From Ferrimonas balearica (GTDB lineage Bacteria > Pseudomonadota > Gammaproteobacteria > Enterobacterales > Shewanellaceae), in NCBI RefSeq assembly GCF_019802055.1, contig NZ_JAHVHW010000004.1, positions 558,001 to 622,000 of the forward strand: a stretch of 64,000 bases of DNA, read 5' to 3'. The position numbers and the translations under genes were made by a program. Below, piece after piece: positions 43,455 through 51,815 of this stretch (the stretch's first letter is position 1; the number at the start of each line of letters is the position of its first letter). The notes beneath the pieces were generated by a model. That model searched no databases and was not told the origin of the DNA. It worked only from the letters and a program-made list of their open reading frames with translations.

Positions 43455-44417
43455 ATGTCTCTTGCCGAAAAATTCAATCGCATCCCCACCCCCCTGGCTG
43501 GCCTTGCCCTGGGGATCGCCAGCCTGGGCCTCTGCCTGGACGGTCGCTTTGGCGCCGAGGGTCACCTGCAACTGGCCGGTGCCCTTATCAGCAGCGTTCT
43601 GCTGCTGTCCCTGCTGGTGAAGTTTGTACTGAACCCCGGTCAGCTGAAGCTGGATGTGGCGCACGCCGTGGTAGGCAGTGTGATCCCCACCTTTGCCATG
43701 GCCACCATGGTGATCTCCACCAGCCTCTACCGCTTTATGCCCTTCCAGGGGCAGCTGCTGTGGCTGGTGGCGGTAACCCTGCATCTGGCGCTGCTGCTCG
43801 GCTTCCTCTATCACCGCGCCCAAGAGCCGGGCTGGCACCATATGGTTCCCAGTTGGTTTGTGCCACCGGTGGGCATCATTGTGGCCGCTGTTACCTGCCC
43901 CAGTGAAGCGGTGAAGCCGCTGGCCACCATCCTGCTGTATGGCGGCATGATCGCCTACGCCATCATGCTGCCGCTGATGCTGTATCGCCTGATCTTCCAC
44001 ACCAATGTGCCGGATCCGGCCAAGCCGACCATCGCCATTATGGCGGCACCGGCCAGCCTCTCCCTGGCAGGTTACCTGAATCTGGTGAGTGAGCCGTCTG
44101 CGCTGGTCGTGGCCCTGCTTCTGGGCATCGCACTGCTGATGACCGCCCTGATCTACCTGGCGTTCTTCCACCTGATGCGCCTGCCGTTCAGTCCGGGCTA
44201 CGCCGCCTTCACCTTCCCCATGGTGATCGGTGCCACCGCCCTGTACCAATGCGCCAAGCTGTTCGAGCACTGGGGTCTGAGCCAGCACACGCTGCTGCAC
44301 CGAATGGCAGACGGCGAACTGCTGGTGGCCACCGCCGTGGTCAGCTACGTCGCCCTGCGCTACCTGATCGCCTACTGGCCAAAAGCCCCGGCCAACCCGA
44401 CAGCCGTAAGCCAATAA
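43455..44417 (+). CDS. TDT-family transporter (TehA/SLAC1-like)
   Basis: 320 aa with about ten hydrophobic segments. It begins with IPTPLAGLALGIASLGL, the signature near the N-terminus of tellurite-resistance/dicarboxylate transporters (TehA, Mae1, SLAC1). A second conserved piece is HHMVPSWFVPPVGIIVAA near 130-147. The ribosome site is AGAAGGAG. Members move dicarboxylates, sulfite or small anions; the specific substrate is unknown. It is paired with a divergent LysR regulator and ends at a bidirectional terminator shared with tyrS. Confidence 0.85.
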   Translation: MSLAEKFNRIPTPLAGLALGIASLGLCLDGRFGAEGHLQLAGALISSVLLLSLLVKFVLNPGQLKLDVAHAVVGSVIPTFAMATMVISTSLYRFMPFQGQLLWLVAVTLHLALLLGFLYHRAQEPGWHHMVPSWFVPPVGIIVAAVTCPSEAVKPLATILLYGGMIAYAIMLPLMLYRLIFHTNVPDPAKPTIAIMAAPASLSLAGYLNLVSEPSALVVALLLGIALLMTALIYLAFFHLMRLPFSPGYAAFTFPMVIGATALYQCAKLFEHWGLSQHTLLHRMADGELLVATAVVSYVALRYLIAYWPKAPANPTAVSQ

Positions 44418-44439
44418 CGGGAAAACACACAGACACAAA

Positions 44440-44464
44440 AAAGGCCGCCCAATGGGCGGCCTTT
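44440..44464. terminator. Bidirectional terminator between TDT gene and tyrS
   Basis: AAAGGCCGCCC, loop AAT, GGGCGGCCTTT, with T-rich sequence on both sides. Confidence 0.85.
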
Positions 44465-44480
44465 CTGTTTCCCTGTCGAC

Positions 44481-45668
44481 TTACTTCAGGGTCACGCGGG
44501 CAAACTTGCGTTTACCGACCTGATACACCGCAGTACCGGCAGCCGGCACCAACTTAGTGTCTTCGATCTTGTCACCATCCATCTTGGCGCCGCCCTGCTT
44601 GATCATGCGCATGGCGTCGGAGGTGGTGTTCACCAGACCCGCTTCCTTCAGCAGGTTGGCGATGGCCATACCGGCTTCAAACTCGAACTCCGGCATCTCG
44701 TCCGGGATGGCGTTCTTGGAGAAGCGGTTGATGAAGTCCTGATGCGCGGCTTCGGCAGCGGCCTCGTCGTGGAAACGGGCGATGATCTCCTTGGCCAGGG
44801 CGATCTTCACATCGCGGGGATTGGTCCCGGCGGCGATGTCAGCCTTGAACTGTTCAATCTCTTCCAGCGGGCGGAAGGAGAGCAGTTCGTAGTAGTTCCA
44901 CATCAGGTCATCGGAGATGGACATGATCTTGCCGAACATCTCGCTGGGCGCATCGGATACGCCGATGTAGTTGTTGGCAGACTTGGACATCTTCTTCACG
45001 CCGTCCAGACCCACCAGCAGCGGCATGGTGATCACCACCTGCGGAGATTGGCCAGCGTCTTTCTGCAGTTCACGACCCATCAGCAGGTTGAACTTCTGGT
45101 CGGTACCACCCAGTTCGATGTCCGCTTCCAGCGCTACGGAGTCGTGACCCTGCAGCAGCGGGTACATGAACTCGTGGATGGCGATGGACTGGCCACTGCC
45201 AAAGCGCTTCTTGAAGTCGTCACGCTCCAGCATACGGGCAACGGTCTGCTGGGCCGCCAGACGCAGCATCCCCTCAGCACCCAGCTCACCCAGCCAGGAG
45301 GAGTTGAATTCGATGCGGGTCTTGGCCGGGTCCAGAATCTTGAACACCTGCTCTTTGTAGGTCTCGGCGTTGGCCAGAACCTGCTCGCGGGTCAGCGGCG
45401 GGCGGGTGCTGTTCTTACCGGACGGGTCACCCACCATGCCGGTGAAGTCACCGATCAGGAAGATCACCTCGTGCCCCAGTTCCTGGAACTGGCGCAGTTT
45501 ATTCAGGATCACAGTGTGGCCCAGATGGATATCCGGGGCCGTCGGATCGGCACCGAGCTTCACCCGCAGAGGGCGGCCCAGCTTCAGCTTGGCAACAAGC
45601 TCCTCTTCCACCAGGATCTCATCGGTTCCGCGGCAGATTTCGGCCAGGGCCTTGTCCAAATCAGTCAT
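44481..45668 (-). CDS. tyrS: Tyrosyl-tRNA synthetase
   Basis: 395 aa class I synthetase. The HIGH-type motif is HLGH (in [10 protein letters not shown]), and the KMSKS motif is present intact ([11 protein letters not shown]). A C-terminal S4 RNA-binding domain is at about 335-395. Sequence and length fit the shorter-loop TyrS subclass typical of Shewanella/Vibrio-type genomes. I use the ATG at 45668 with GGAA upstream; a further 11 codons are open. The next genes on the other strand, M23 peptidase and anmK, are the usual neighbours. Confidence 0.95.
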   Translation of the reverse strand: MTDLDKALAEICRGTDEILVEEELVAKLKLGRPLRVKLGADPTAPDIHLGHTVILNKLRQFQELGHEVIFLIGDFTGMVGDPSGKNSTRPPLTREQVLANAETYKEQVFKILDPAKTRIEFNSSWLGELGAEGMLRLAAQQTVARMLERDDFKKRFGSGQSIAIHEFMYPLLQGHDSVALEADIELGGTDQKFNLLMGRELQKDAGQSPQVVITMPLLVGLDGVKKMSKSANNYIGVSDAPSEMFGKIMSISDDLMWNYYELLSFRPLEEIEQFKADIAAGTNPRDVKIALAKEIIARFHDEAAAEAAHQDFINRFSKNAIPDEMPEFEFEAGMAIANLLKEAGLVNTTSDAMRMIKQGGAKMDGDKIEDTKLVPAAGTAVYQVGKRKFARVTLK

Positions 45669-45805
45669 ACAACATTCCGCTCGGTTTGAATCTGTTAGCA
45701 AAGCGGATAATGTTACTGGTTAGCACCCATAAATAAAAGGGTGTAGCATAGCGCCGCCCAGCCCTCTGGGAGTCCAGTTTTCACGACGGTTGAGAATTAA
45801 GGAAA

Positions 45806-47161
45806 GTGTCTCGAAAACCGAACCGTTCAACGGTTAAATCTTCCCACCCGGCCGCGGCTCTGCCGACACGGCTGTGGAACCTGTTTCAAGCCCTTCCCCG
45901 AGCACATCGGGGAATGATCATGTCGGTCACGGTTTTGATGGCCATCATCCTGATGTTGCCCTCCGGCCAGAGCCTTGCGGCCCGCCACAGTGACCCCATT
46001 GAGGTGGCCACTCGCCACCCGTTGCCGATCACCCTGCCCGCCCCGGCTCAGCTTGCTGCTGAGCCAGAGTTGGACTGGCAGCGATTTGAGGTGCAATCCG
46101 GCGACAGCCTGGCCAGGCTGTTTGACCGGGCAGGCCTATCTCCCCAAACCCTCTACGCCATCAGTCAGCTGCCTGAAGCGGGTAAAGTCCTGACCCGAAT
46201 CATGCCGGGACAGATGATTGAGCTGGGCTTTGCCAACGGCGAGCTGGCCCGGCTGAGCTATCAGATAAACGCTCAACGCACTCTGGTGGTATCTGCAGAG
46301 GGCGACGGCTACCAGGAGCAACTTGAACAGAAAGCGATCGAGAAGCGCCAGTTCTTCGCCAGCGCCGACATCACTTCCAACTTCTGGAATGCGGCGGTGG
46401 ATGCGGGCCTTTCCGCCAACCAGATCATGCGCCTGGCGGAGATCTTCGGCTGGGACGTGGACTTTGCCCTGGATATCCGGGCCGGAGACCACTTCTCCGT
46501 GATCTACGAAGAGGATTACATCGACGGCCAGTTCGCCGGGGATGGTGACATTCTGGTGGCCGAGTTCAGCAACCAGGGCGAGACTTTCAGAGCGGTTCGC
46601 TACAGCGACGGCAACTACTACGACGACAAAGGCAACGCCATGCGCAAGGCGTTCCTGCGTGCGCCGGTGCAGTTCAACTACGTCAGCTCCAACTTCAACC
46701 CCCGTCGCCTCCACCCGGTGACCGGCAAAGTCCGCCCCCACCGAGGCACCGACTATGTGGCGCCAGTGGGCACCCCCATCATGGCTGCCGGTGACGGCAC
46801 GGTGATCGCCTCCGCCTACAACAACCTGAACGGCCACTACGTGTTTATCCAACACTCCAACACCTATGTGACCAAGTACCTGCACCTCTCCAAACGTCAG
46901 GTACGCAAAGGGCAGCGGGTGCGCCAGGGGCAAACCATCGGCAAGCTGGGGGGCACCGGTCGGGTGACCGGCCCCCACCTTCACTACGAATTCCTGGTGA
47001 ATGGCGTGCATCGCAATCCCAGAACCGTCAAACTGCCGGAATCGCGCCCCATCGCCAAGAGCGAACGGGCCGCCTTTGACGTCCTGGCCAGCGAGCGTCT
47101 GGCCCAGCTTGCTCACCGTCAGTCGATCCTGCTGGCGATGGGCGCCCCGACTGCCGAGTAA
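45806..47161 (+). CDS. M23-family peptidoglycan DD-metalloendopeptidase (MepM-like)
   Basis: 451 aa. A membrane anchor or signal segment (about 37-58) is followed by an OapA/LysM-like region (about 90-135, FEVQSGDSLARLFDRAGL). The zinc peptidase domain lies at about 290-410 with HRGTDYVAPVGTPI (zinc His and Asp), HSNTYVTKYLHLSK and HLHYEF. Such enzymes cut peptide crosslinks in peptidoglycan, making space for wall growth. The start is a GTG 2 bases after AAGGA, unusually close; ATG codons further in would keep the anchor. Between tyrS (divergent) and anmK (10 bp downstream), the gammaproteobacterial arrangement. Confidence 0.9.
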   Translation: MSRKPNRSTVKSSHPAAALPTRLWNLFQALPRAHRGMIMSVTVLMAIILMLPSGQSLAARHSDPIEVATRHPLPITLPAPAQLAAEPELDWQRFEVQSGDSLARLFDRAGLSPQTLYAISQLPEAGKVLTRIMPGQMIELGFANGELARLSYQINAQRTLVVSAEGDGYQEQLEQKAIEKRQFFASADITSNFWNAAVDAGLSANQIMRLAEIFGWDVDFALDIRAGDHFSVIYEEDYIDGQFAGDGDILVAEFSNQGETFRAVRYSDGNYYDDKGNAMRKAFLRAPVQFNYVSSNFNPRRLHPVTGKVRPHRGTDYVAPVGTPIMAAGDGTVIASAYNNLNGHYVFIQHSNTYVTKYLHLSKRQVRKGQRVRQGQTIGKLGGTGRVTGPHLHYEFLVNGVHRNPRTVKLPESRPIAKSERAAFDVLASERLAQLAHRQSILLAMGAPTAE

Positions 47162-47171
47162 GGAGCTCTGC

Positions 47172-48275
47172 ATGACCTACTGCATCGGCCTGATGTCCGG
47201 CACCTCCATGGACGGCATTGATGCTGCCCTGGTGGCGTTTGACGAGCAGGGTAAACCGACCCTCAAGGCCCATCACAGCATCGAGATCCCGCCGCCACTG
47301 CTGGCCGAGTTGCATCGGCTCTGCACACCGCACGATAAGGAGATCGACCGGATGGGGCGGGCTGACAGAGCGATTGCGCTGGCGTTTGCCGAAGCGGTAC
47401 ACACCCTGCTGGCGGTAGCCGAACTGCAACCCGGCGACATCGCCGCCATCGGCAGCCACGGCCAGACCGTTCGCCATATGCCGGAGGGACCTCACGCCTT
47501 TACCCTGCAGTTGGGCTGCCCCAGCACCCTGGCCGCGACAACCGGCATCGATGTGGTGGCGGATTTCCGCCGCAAGGACATCGCACTGGGTGGCCAGGGC
47601 GCGCCCCTGGTACCCGCCTTTCACCAGGCGCTTTTTGCCGCCGACACCCCCCGCTTTATTCTGAACATCGGCGGCATTGCCAACCTCACCTGCCTGCCGG
47701 GTGAGAAGAGTGAAGTGATGGGATTCGATACCGGCCCGGGCAACACCCTGATGGACGCCTGGGCCCGTGAGCGCTTTAACCTGCCCTATGATGACAACGG
47801 GGCGATTGCCGCCAGGGGCCGGGTCAACCAGACCCTGCTGGCCCGGCTGTTAACCCACCCCTACTTTGCCCAGCCTGCGCCTAAAAGCACCGGAAGGGAG
47901 CTGTTTAACGCCAGCTGGCTCTGGGGACATCTGGAGACCGACGCCAACCTGCCCGCCGAGGATGTGATGGCCACGCTGATGGCGCTGACCGTGGAGAGCA
48001 TTGCCAGCAGCGTTCGCCAGCATGCTCAACAGGGCGAACTCTATCTCTGTGGCGGTGGCGCCTTTAACCAGGAGCTGCGTCGCACCCTGGCGGCCGCTCT
48101 GCCGGGCTTCACCATCGACACCACCGAAGCCCTGGGATTGCCGCCCAAGTGGGTGGAATCGACCGCCTTTGCCTGGCTGGCGTGGCGCCACCTTAATGGC
48201 CTGCCGGGTAACCTGCCCGCCGTCACCGGCGCCAGCCGGGAGGCGGTATTAGGGGGCTGGTATCCAGCGCAGTAG
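47172..48275 (+). CDS. anmK: Anhydro-N-acetylmuramic acid kinase
   Basis: 367 aa. It phosphorylates and opens 1,6-anhydro-MurNAc to MurNAc-6-phosphate in cell-wall recycling. Motifs: GLMSGTSMDGID at the N-terminus, GSHGQTVRH near 98, FILNIGGIANLT near 160, and GFDTGPGNTLMDAW near 185. ATG 47172 has AGGAG 6 bases upstream, and a much longer frame running back into the M23 gene is rejected. Linked to the M23 hydrolase that releases wall fragments. Confidence 0.95.
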   Translation: MTYCIGLMSGTSMDGIDAALVAFDEQGKPTLKAHHSIEIPPPLLAELHRLCTPHDKEIDRMGRADRAIALAFAEAVHTLLAVAELQPGDIAAIGSHGQTVRHMPEGPHAFTLQLGCPSTLAATTGIDVVADFRRKDIALGGQGAPLVPAFHQALFAADTPRFILNIGGIANLTCLPGEKSEVMGFDTGPGNTLMDAWARERFNLPYDDNGAIAARGRVNQTLLARLLTHPYFAQPAPKSTGRELFNASWLWGHLETDANLPAEDVMATLMALTVESIASSVRQHAQQGELYLCGGGAFNQELRRTLAAALPGFTIDTTEALGLPPKWVESTAFAWLAWRHLNGLPGNLPAVTGASREAVLGGWYPAQ

Positions 48276-48279
48276 TAGA

Positions 48280-48305
48280 AACGGGAGCCATCGGCTCCCG
48301 TTTTT
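48280..48305. terminator. Terminator between anmK and chrA
   Basis: AACGGGAGCC, loop ATC, GGCTCCCGTT followed by TTT on the plus strand; likely serves both convergent genes. Confidence 0.75.
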
Positions 48306-48314
48306 GTTTTCAGC

Positions 48315-49469
48315 TCAGCGCAGCGCCCAGTAACCCAGACTCATCCCCAGCATGGCGACAATCAGCCAAAGGATCGGCAACTGACGGCCCCGCAGCAGGT
48401 AGAACCCCACCACCACCATCGCCATATCGGCAGCACTTAGTACCGCACTGACAAACACAGGCTGATAGAGCGCACTCAGCAACAGTCCCACCACCGCCGC
48501 ATTGATACCGGCTGCGGCGGCGGCCACTCTGGGGCGGGCCGCCAGCGCTTCCCAGCCGTGATAGAGGACCAGCACCAACAGCATGCCAGGCAGGAACAGG
48601 GCCAGGGTAGCCACCGTAGCGCCCAGCAGCGGCGCTTGCGGGGCCAGGTCCGCCCCCAGGAAGGTGGCCAGGGTAAACATGGGGCCGGGTACCGCCTGAG
48701 CCGCGGCATAGCCGGTCAGGAAGCGATCCGGTGATATCAAACCGCCGGTGGTTTCCTGCAACAGCGGCAGCACCACATGCCCGCCGCCAAACACCAGGGC
48801 ACCGGCCTGGAAAAAGTCGGCGTAGATCTGGTGCAGCCAGCCACTGGCGGGCATCAGCGCCAGCGCAACGGCCCCGGCAAAAAGCAGCAGCGGCAGCCAC
48901 TGCACTCTGGCCTTCGCAGCGGGCACCGCCATCGCCTCAACCGGCGTACGCCAGGCGGCAATCAGTGCGGCAAACCCCAGCACCAGCAACTGGGTGGTCA
49001 ATCCAGGCAACACCAGCAGCAGTGCGGCACTGAACGCCGCCAGTGACCAGTGCAAGGCGCTTTTGCAGAAGCTTCGGCTCATCCCCAGCACCGCATCGGC
49101 CACCACCACCACCGCCAGCAGCTTAAGGCCGTGGATCACCGCTTCCACCAGCGGGCTGTCCAGGGCATCCACACTCAGGGTGGCCAGCAGGTAGAGCAGG
49201 ATAAAGGAGGGCAGCGTGAAGCCCAGAAAAGCGGCCATCGCCCCCGGCACCCCCGCACGGCGATACCCCAGTGCAAACCCCACCTGGCTGGAGCCCGGCC
49301 CGGGCAGAAACTGAGACAGCGCCACCAGACGACCGTACGCCTCATCATCCAGCCACTTCTCCTGTTCCACAAACTTGCGCCGAAAGTAGCCGATATGGGC
49401 GGCGGGACCGCCGAAGCTGACCCAGCCGAGCAGGAAGAAGGGGATAAAAACGGTACGGATAACAGTCAC
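48315..49469 (-). CDS. chrA: Chromate efflux transporter ChrA (CHR family, two-domain)
   Basis: 384 aa from a GTG start; the reading frame is open another 42 codons upstream but that part is not membrane-like. Two homologous CHR halves: the first has VSFGGPAAHIGYFRRKFVEQEKWLDD and FLPGPGSSQVGFALGY near the N-terminus, the second FFQAGALVFGGGHVVLPLL near 240 and AQAVPGPMFTLATFLG near 275. About ten to twelve hydrophobic segments. CHR proteins export chromate, often exchanged for sulfate. The start is uncertain because no good ribosome site is visible. Confidence 0.85.
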   Translation of the reverse strand: MTVIRTVFIPFFLLGWVSFGGPAAHIGYFRRKFVEQEKWLDDEAYGRLVALSQFLPGPGSSQVGFALGYRRAGVPGAMAAFLGFTLPSFILLYLLATLSVDALDSPLVEAVIHGLKLLAVVVVADAVLGMSRSFCKSALHWSLAAFSAALLLVLPGLTTQLLVLGFAALIAAWRTPVEAMAVPAAKARVQWLPLLLFAGAVALALMPASGWLHQIYADFFQAGALVFGGGHVVLPLLQETTGGLISPDRFLTGYAAAQAVPGPMFTLATFLGADLAPQAPLLGATVATLALFLPGMLLVLVLYHGWEALAARPRVAAAAAGINAAVVGLLLSALYQPVFVSAVLSAADMAMVVVGFYLLRGRQLPILWLIVAMLGMSLGYWALR

Positions 49470-49639
49470 AGCGTTCGGGAAAATCAGGGAAGCGTGGAGG
49501 TTATTGTAACGGTTTCGATGACAGAAAGATGACAGCCAAAACGGCCACTTTTTCACCCGCGACTGCAATAACTCTGTGTACCTCACAGTAAGCACGGGGG
49601 TAACAGCGCCATACTGGGTTGCGGTAAAGGGAGGGTTCC

Positions 49640-51019
49640 GTGTTTGATTCGTTGCTGGTTTTTAATATCTACCTGTTTTACGGACTGGTATTTTTTACCA
49701 TCGGCTCCCTGATCGCCTTTCGCAATCTTCGCCTCAGTCAGTTGGCCATCGCCTCTGCCCTCCCTTCACTGGCCGCCTTTGGCTTTATCCACGCCTTTCA
49801 TGAATGGTCGGAACTCTATCTTCAGTTGATGGGGCCCTACACGCCGATGCTGTGGTACTCGGAGATGAAGATTCTGCGGGTACTGAAGCTGTGGATCTCC
49901 TTCCTGGCTCTGGCCTGGTTCGCCTGGAAGATGCTGGTGATCACCGGCATCGCCCGAAAACCCTGGGCGCTGGCCAGTCTGGCCCTGGCTCAGCTGGTGT
50001 TTGTTCTCCATCTGGTGGCCAGTTTCCCGCTGATGGAGCTGGATGATTTCCTGCGTCTGGCAGGGGTACTGATCCGCTGGATATTCGGTTTGGGCGCCAG
50101 CCTGGTGGCGGGCCTGGCGATGGTCTACTACGCCCGCCAGCAATACCGTGAACGCCGCCTGGCGGGCCACTACTTCGGTTACTGCGGGGTGGCTCTGGTC
50201 GCATACGGTCTCGCCGCCGGTCTGCTCTCAACCGACTCCGGGCTTTGGGTGCCAGTACTGCGCACTCTGTGTGCCTTCGCCATTCTGGTCACCCTGTACC
50301 AGGCCCTGAAGATCTTTGATCGGGAGCGGGAAGCGCAGATCGAAGCGCAGCAGCGTCAACTGTTCCGCGGGGAAAAGATGCGAGCCATGGGCGAACTGGC
50401 CTCCGGCATCGCCCATGAGATCAAAACCCCGCTGAGTTACGCCACGCTGGGGGTGGATCTGCTGGAGAAGCAGCTGCCCCCGGAGAACCGCTCCCAGCCA
50501 CAACTCAATCGCATCCGAAAAGGGCTGGAGCGTGCCACCTACATCGCGCAGGAGGTGCTGCACTTCGCCCGTCCCTCCGCACAACCCCTGCAACCGGTGT
50601 CTCTGGAGTCGGTGATCCACTCCACGCTGGAGTTGATGGGACACCGCCTGAAGGGGTTCACCATCCACCGTAACCTCGACCCGCACCTGAAGGTGGTGGG
50701 GGACCCGGTCAAGCTGGAGGAGGTGTTGATCAACGTCATCACTAACGCCATTGAGGCGTGCGAGGATGAACGACGGCTGGAGATCCACACCGAATCCATC
50801 GGCGACAAAGTCCTGCTCCACATTCGCGACCACGGCGGTGGCATTCCCGAAGCACAACAGAGCGCCAGCCTGCGCCCGTTCCACACCACCAAACCGAACG
50901 GCACCGGGCTGGGACTGGCCATCAGCCAGCAGATCATTCAGCAGCACCATGGCGAACTCTGCCTTCACAACTGGCTGCACGGCCTGTGTGTCACCATCAC
51001 TTTACCCAGGAGCCATTGA
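49640..51019 (+). CDS. Membrane-bound sensor histidine kinase
   Basis: 459 aa. The N-terminal half (about 1-225) has seven hydrophobic segments with no obvious periplasmic domain, so it may sense within the membrane. The kinase core has the H box ASGIAHEIKTPLSY with His259, an N box NVITNAIEA near 370, and G boxes DHGGGIP and GTGLGLAISQ. The GTG start follows GGAGGG. Its stop overlaps the start of the response regulator as TGATG, so the two are made together. The next gene downstream is an octaheme cytochrome, a likely target. Confidence 0.88.
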   Translation: MFDSLLVFNIYLFYGLVFFTIGSLIAFRNLRLSQLAIASALPSLAAFGFIHAFHEWSELYLQLMGPYTPMLWYSEMKILRVLKLWISFLALAWFAWKMLVITGIARKPWALASLALAQLVFVLHLVASFPLMELDDFLRLAGVLIRWIFGLGASLVAGLAMVYYARQQYRERRLAGHYFGYCGVALVAYGLAAGLLSTDSGLWVPVLRTLCAFAILVTLYQALKIFDREREAQIEAQQRQLFRGEKMRAMGELASGIAHEIKTPLSYATLGVDLLEKQLPPENRSQPQLNRIRKGLERATYIAQEVLHFARPSAQPLQPVSLESVIHSTLELMGHRLKGFTIHRNLDPHLKVVGDPVKLEEVLINVITNAIEACEDERRLEIHTESIGDKVLLHIRDHGGGIPEAQQSASLRPFHTTKPNGTGLGLAISQQIIQQHHGELCLHNWLHGLCVTITLPRSH

Positions 51020-51663
51020 TGAGCCTCAACATCCTGTTAGCGGAAGACGACCTTGAGCTGAGACTGACTCTGGAGGAAGCCCTGACCCTGGAGGGGATGC
51101 AGGTGTGCGCCTGTGACAGTGCGGAGTCGGCACTGGACGCCGCCGAACAGGAGGGGTTTGACGTCGCGATTCTGGACCTGGTGATGCCGGGCCTCAGTGG
51201 CGTCGAGGCGATCGCCAATCTGCGACGTCTGCAGCCGGGCATGGGGGTGATCATCACCACCGCTTTTGCCACCGTAGACACCGCCGTGGACGCCATGAAG
51301 AAAGGGGCGGACGAGTTTCTTGCCAAGCCCTTTAACCTGACGGCTCTGGCCACCACGGTGCGTCGGGTCAATGCCGAGCGCCAGCCCCAACCCAAACTGG
51401 CAGATGAAACCGCCGATAAGGTGTTCTCCGCCCTGTCCAACCCAATCCGGCGTCAGGCCCTGCTGCAACTGGTTCGTCACCGCCAACTGCGTTTTATGGA
51501 TCTGTGCCGCCTGGTGGGGGTGGAGGACCACACCAAGTTCAACTTCCATATGCGCCAACTCAAGCAGAGCGGGCTGATCCAGCAGAATGTGAACAAGGTC
51601 TACTTTCTGACAACTGAGGGGCAGCAAATGTGTCACTTCCTGCTCCAGGAAGAGGTGGATTAA
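51019..51663 (+). CDS. Response regulator with receiver and ArsR-like winged-helix output
   Basis: 214 aa. Receiver domain 1-118: acidic pair ED (9-10), phospho-acceptor Asp53 in AILDLVMPG, Thr81 region and Lys103 in AKPF. The C-terminal domain (about 128-210) reads FSALSNPIRRQALLQLV then DHTKFNFHMRQLKQSGL and a beta-wing KVYFLTTEG, an ArsR/HTH-20-type winged helix instead of the usual OmpR, NarL or NtrC output. This pairing is uncommon. ArsR folds often bind metals or small ligands; here no cysteine metal cluster is apparent, so phosphorylation is the likely signal. Translationally coupled to the kinase. Confidence 0.85.
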   Translation: MSLNILLAEDDLELRLTLEEALTLEGMQVCACDSAESALDAAEQEGFDVAILDLVMPGLSGVEAIANLRRLQPGMGVIITTAFATVDTAVDAMKKGADEFLAKPFNLTALATTVRRVNAERQPQPKLADETADKVFSALSNPIRRQALLQLVRHRQLRFMDLCRLVGVEDHTKFNFHMRQLKQSGLIQQNVNKVYFLTTEGQQMCHFLLQEEVD

Positions 51664-51680
51664 CACATTTAAAATCATCG

Positions 51681-51704
51681 CCTTAACTTATTTTTGATAA
51701 GGCA
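51681..51704. other. Inverted repeat between regulator and cytochrome genes
   Basis: GCCTTA, 12-base A/T-rich loop, TAAGGC, just after the response-regulator stop. It is either a weak terminator or part of the cytochrome control region. Confidence 0.4.
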
Positions 51705-51787
51705 ACTTCACAGCCTGGTCCGGTAGGGGAAATCCCCTTATCTGGCCGCCCCACTCCCGGCTTCGGATACTGAACCTGCAAATAAAA

Positions 51788-51802
51788 GACGCTTAAAGCG
51801 TC
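51788..51802. promoter_or_regulatory. Palindrome directly before the cytochrome ribosome site
   Basis: GACGCTTAAAGCGTC, perfect 7-bp arms around one base, ending 2 bases before AGGAG. It could be a DNA operator or a leader hairpin in the cytochrome mRNA; a second hairpin-like AGGGGAAATCCCCTT lies about 55 bases upstream. Confidence 0.5.
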
Positions 51803-51815
51803 GCAGGAGATGATG

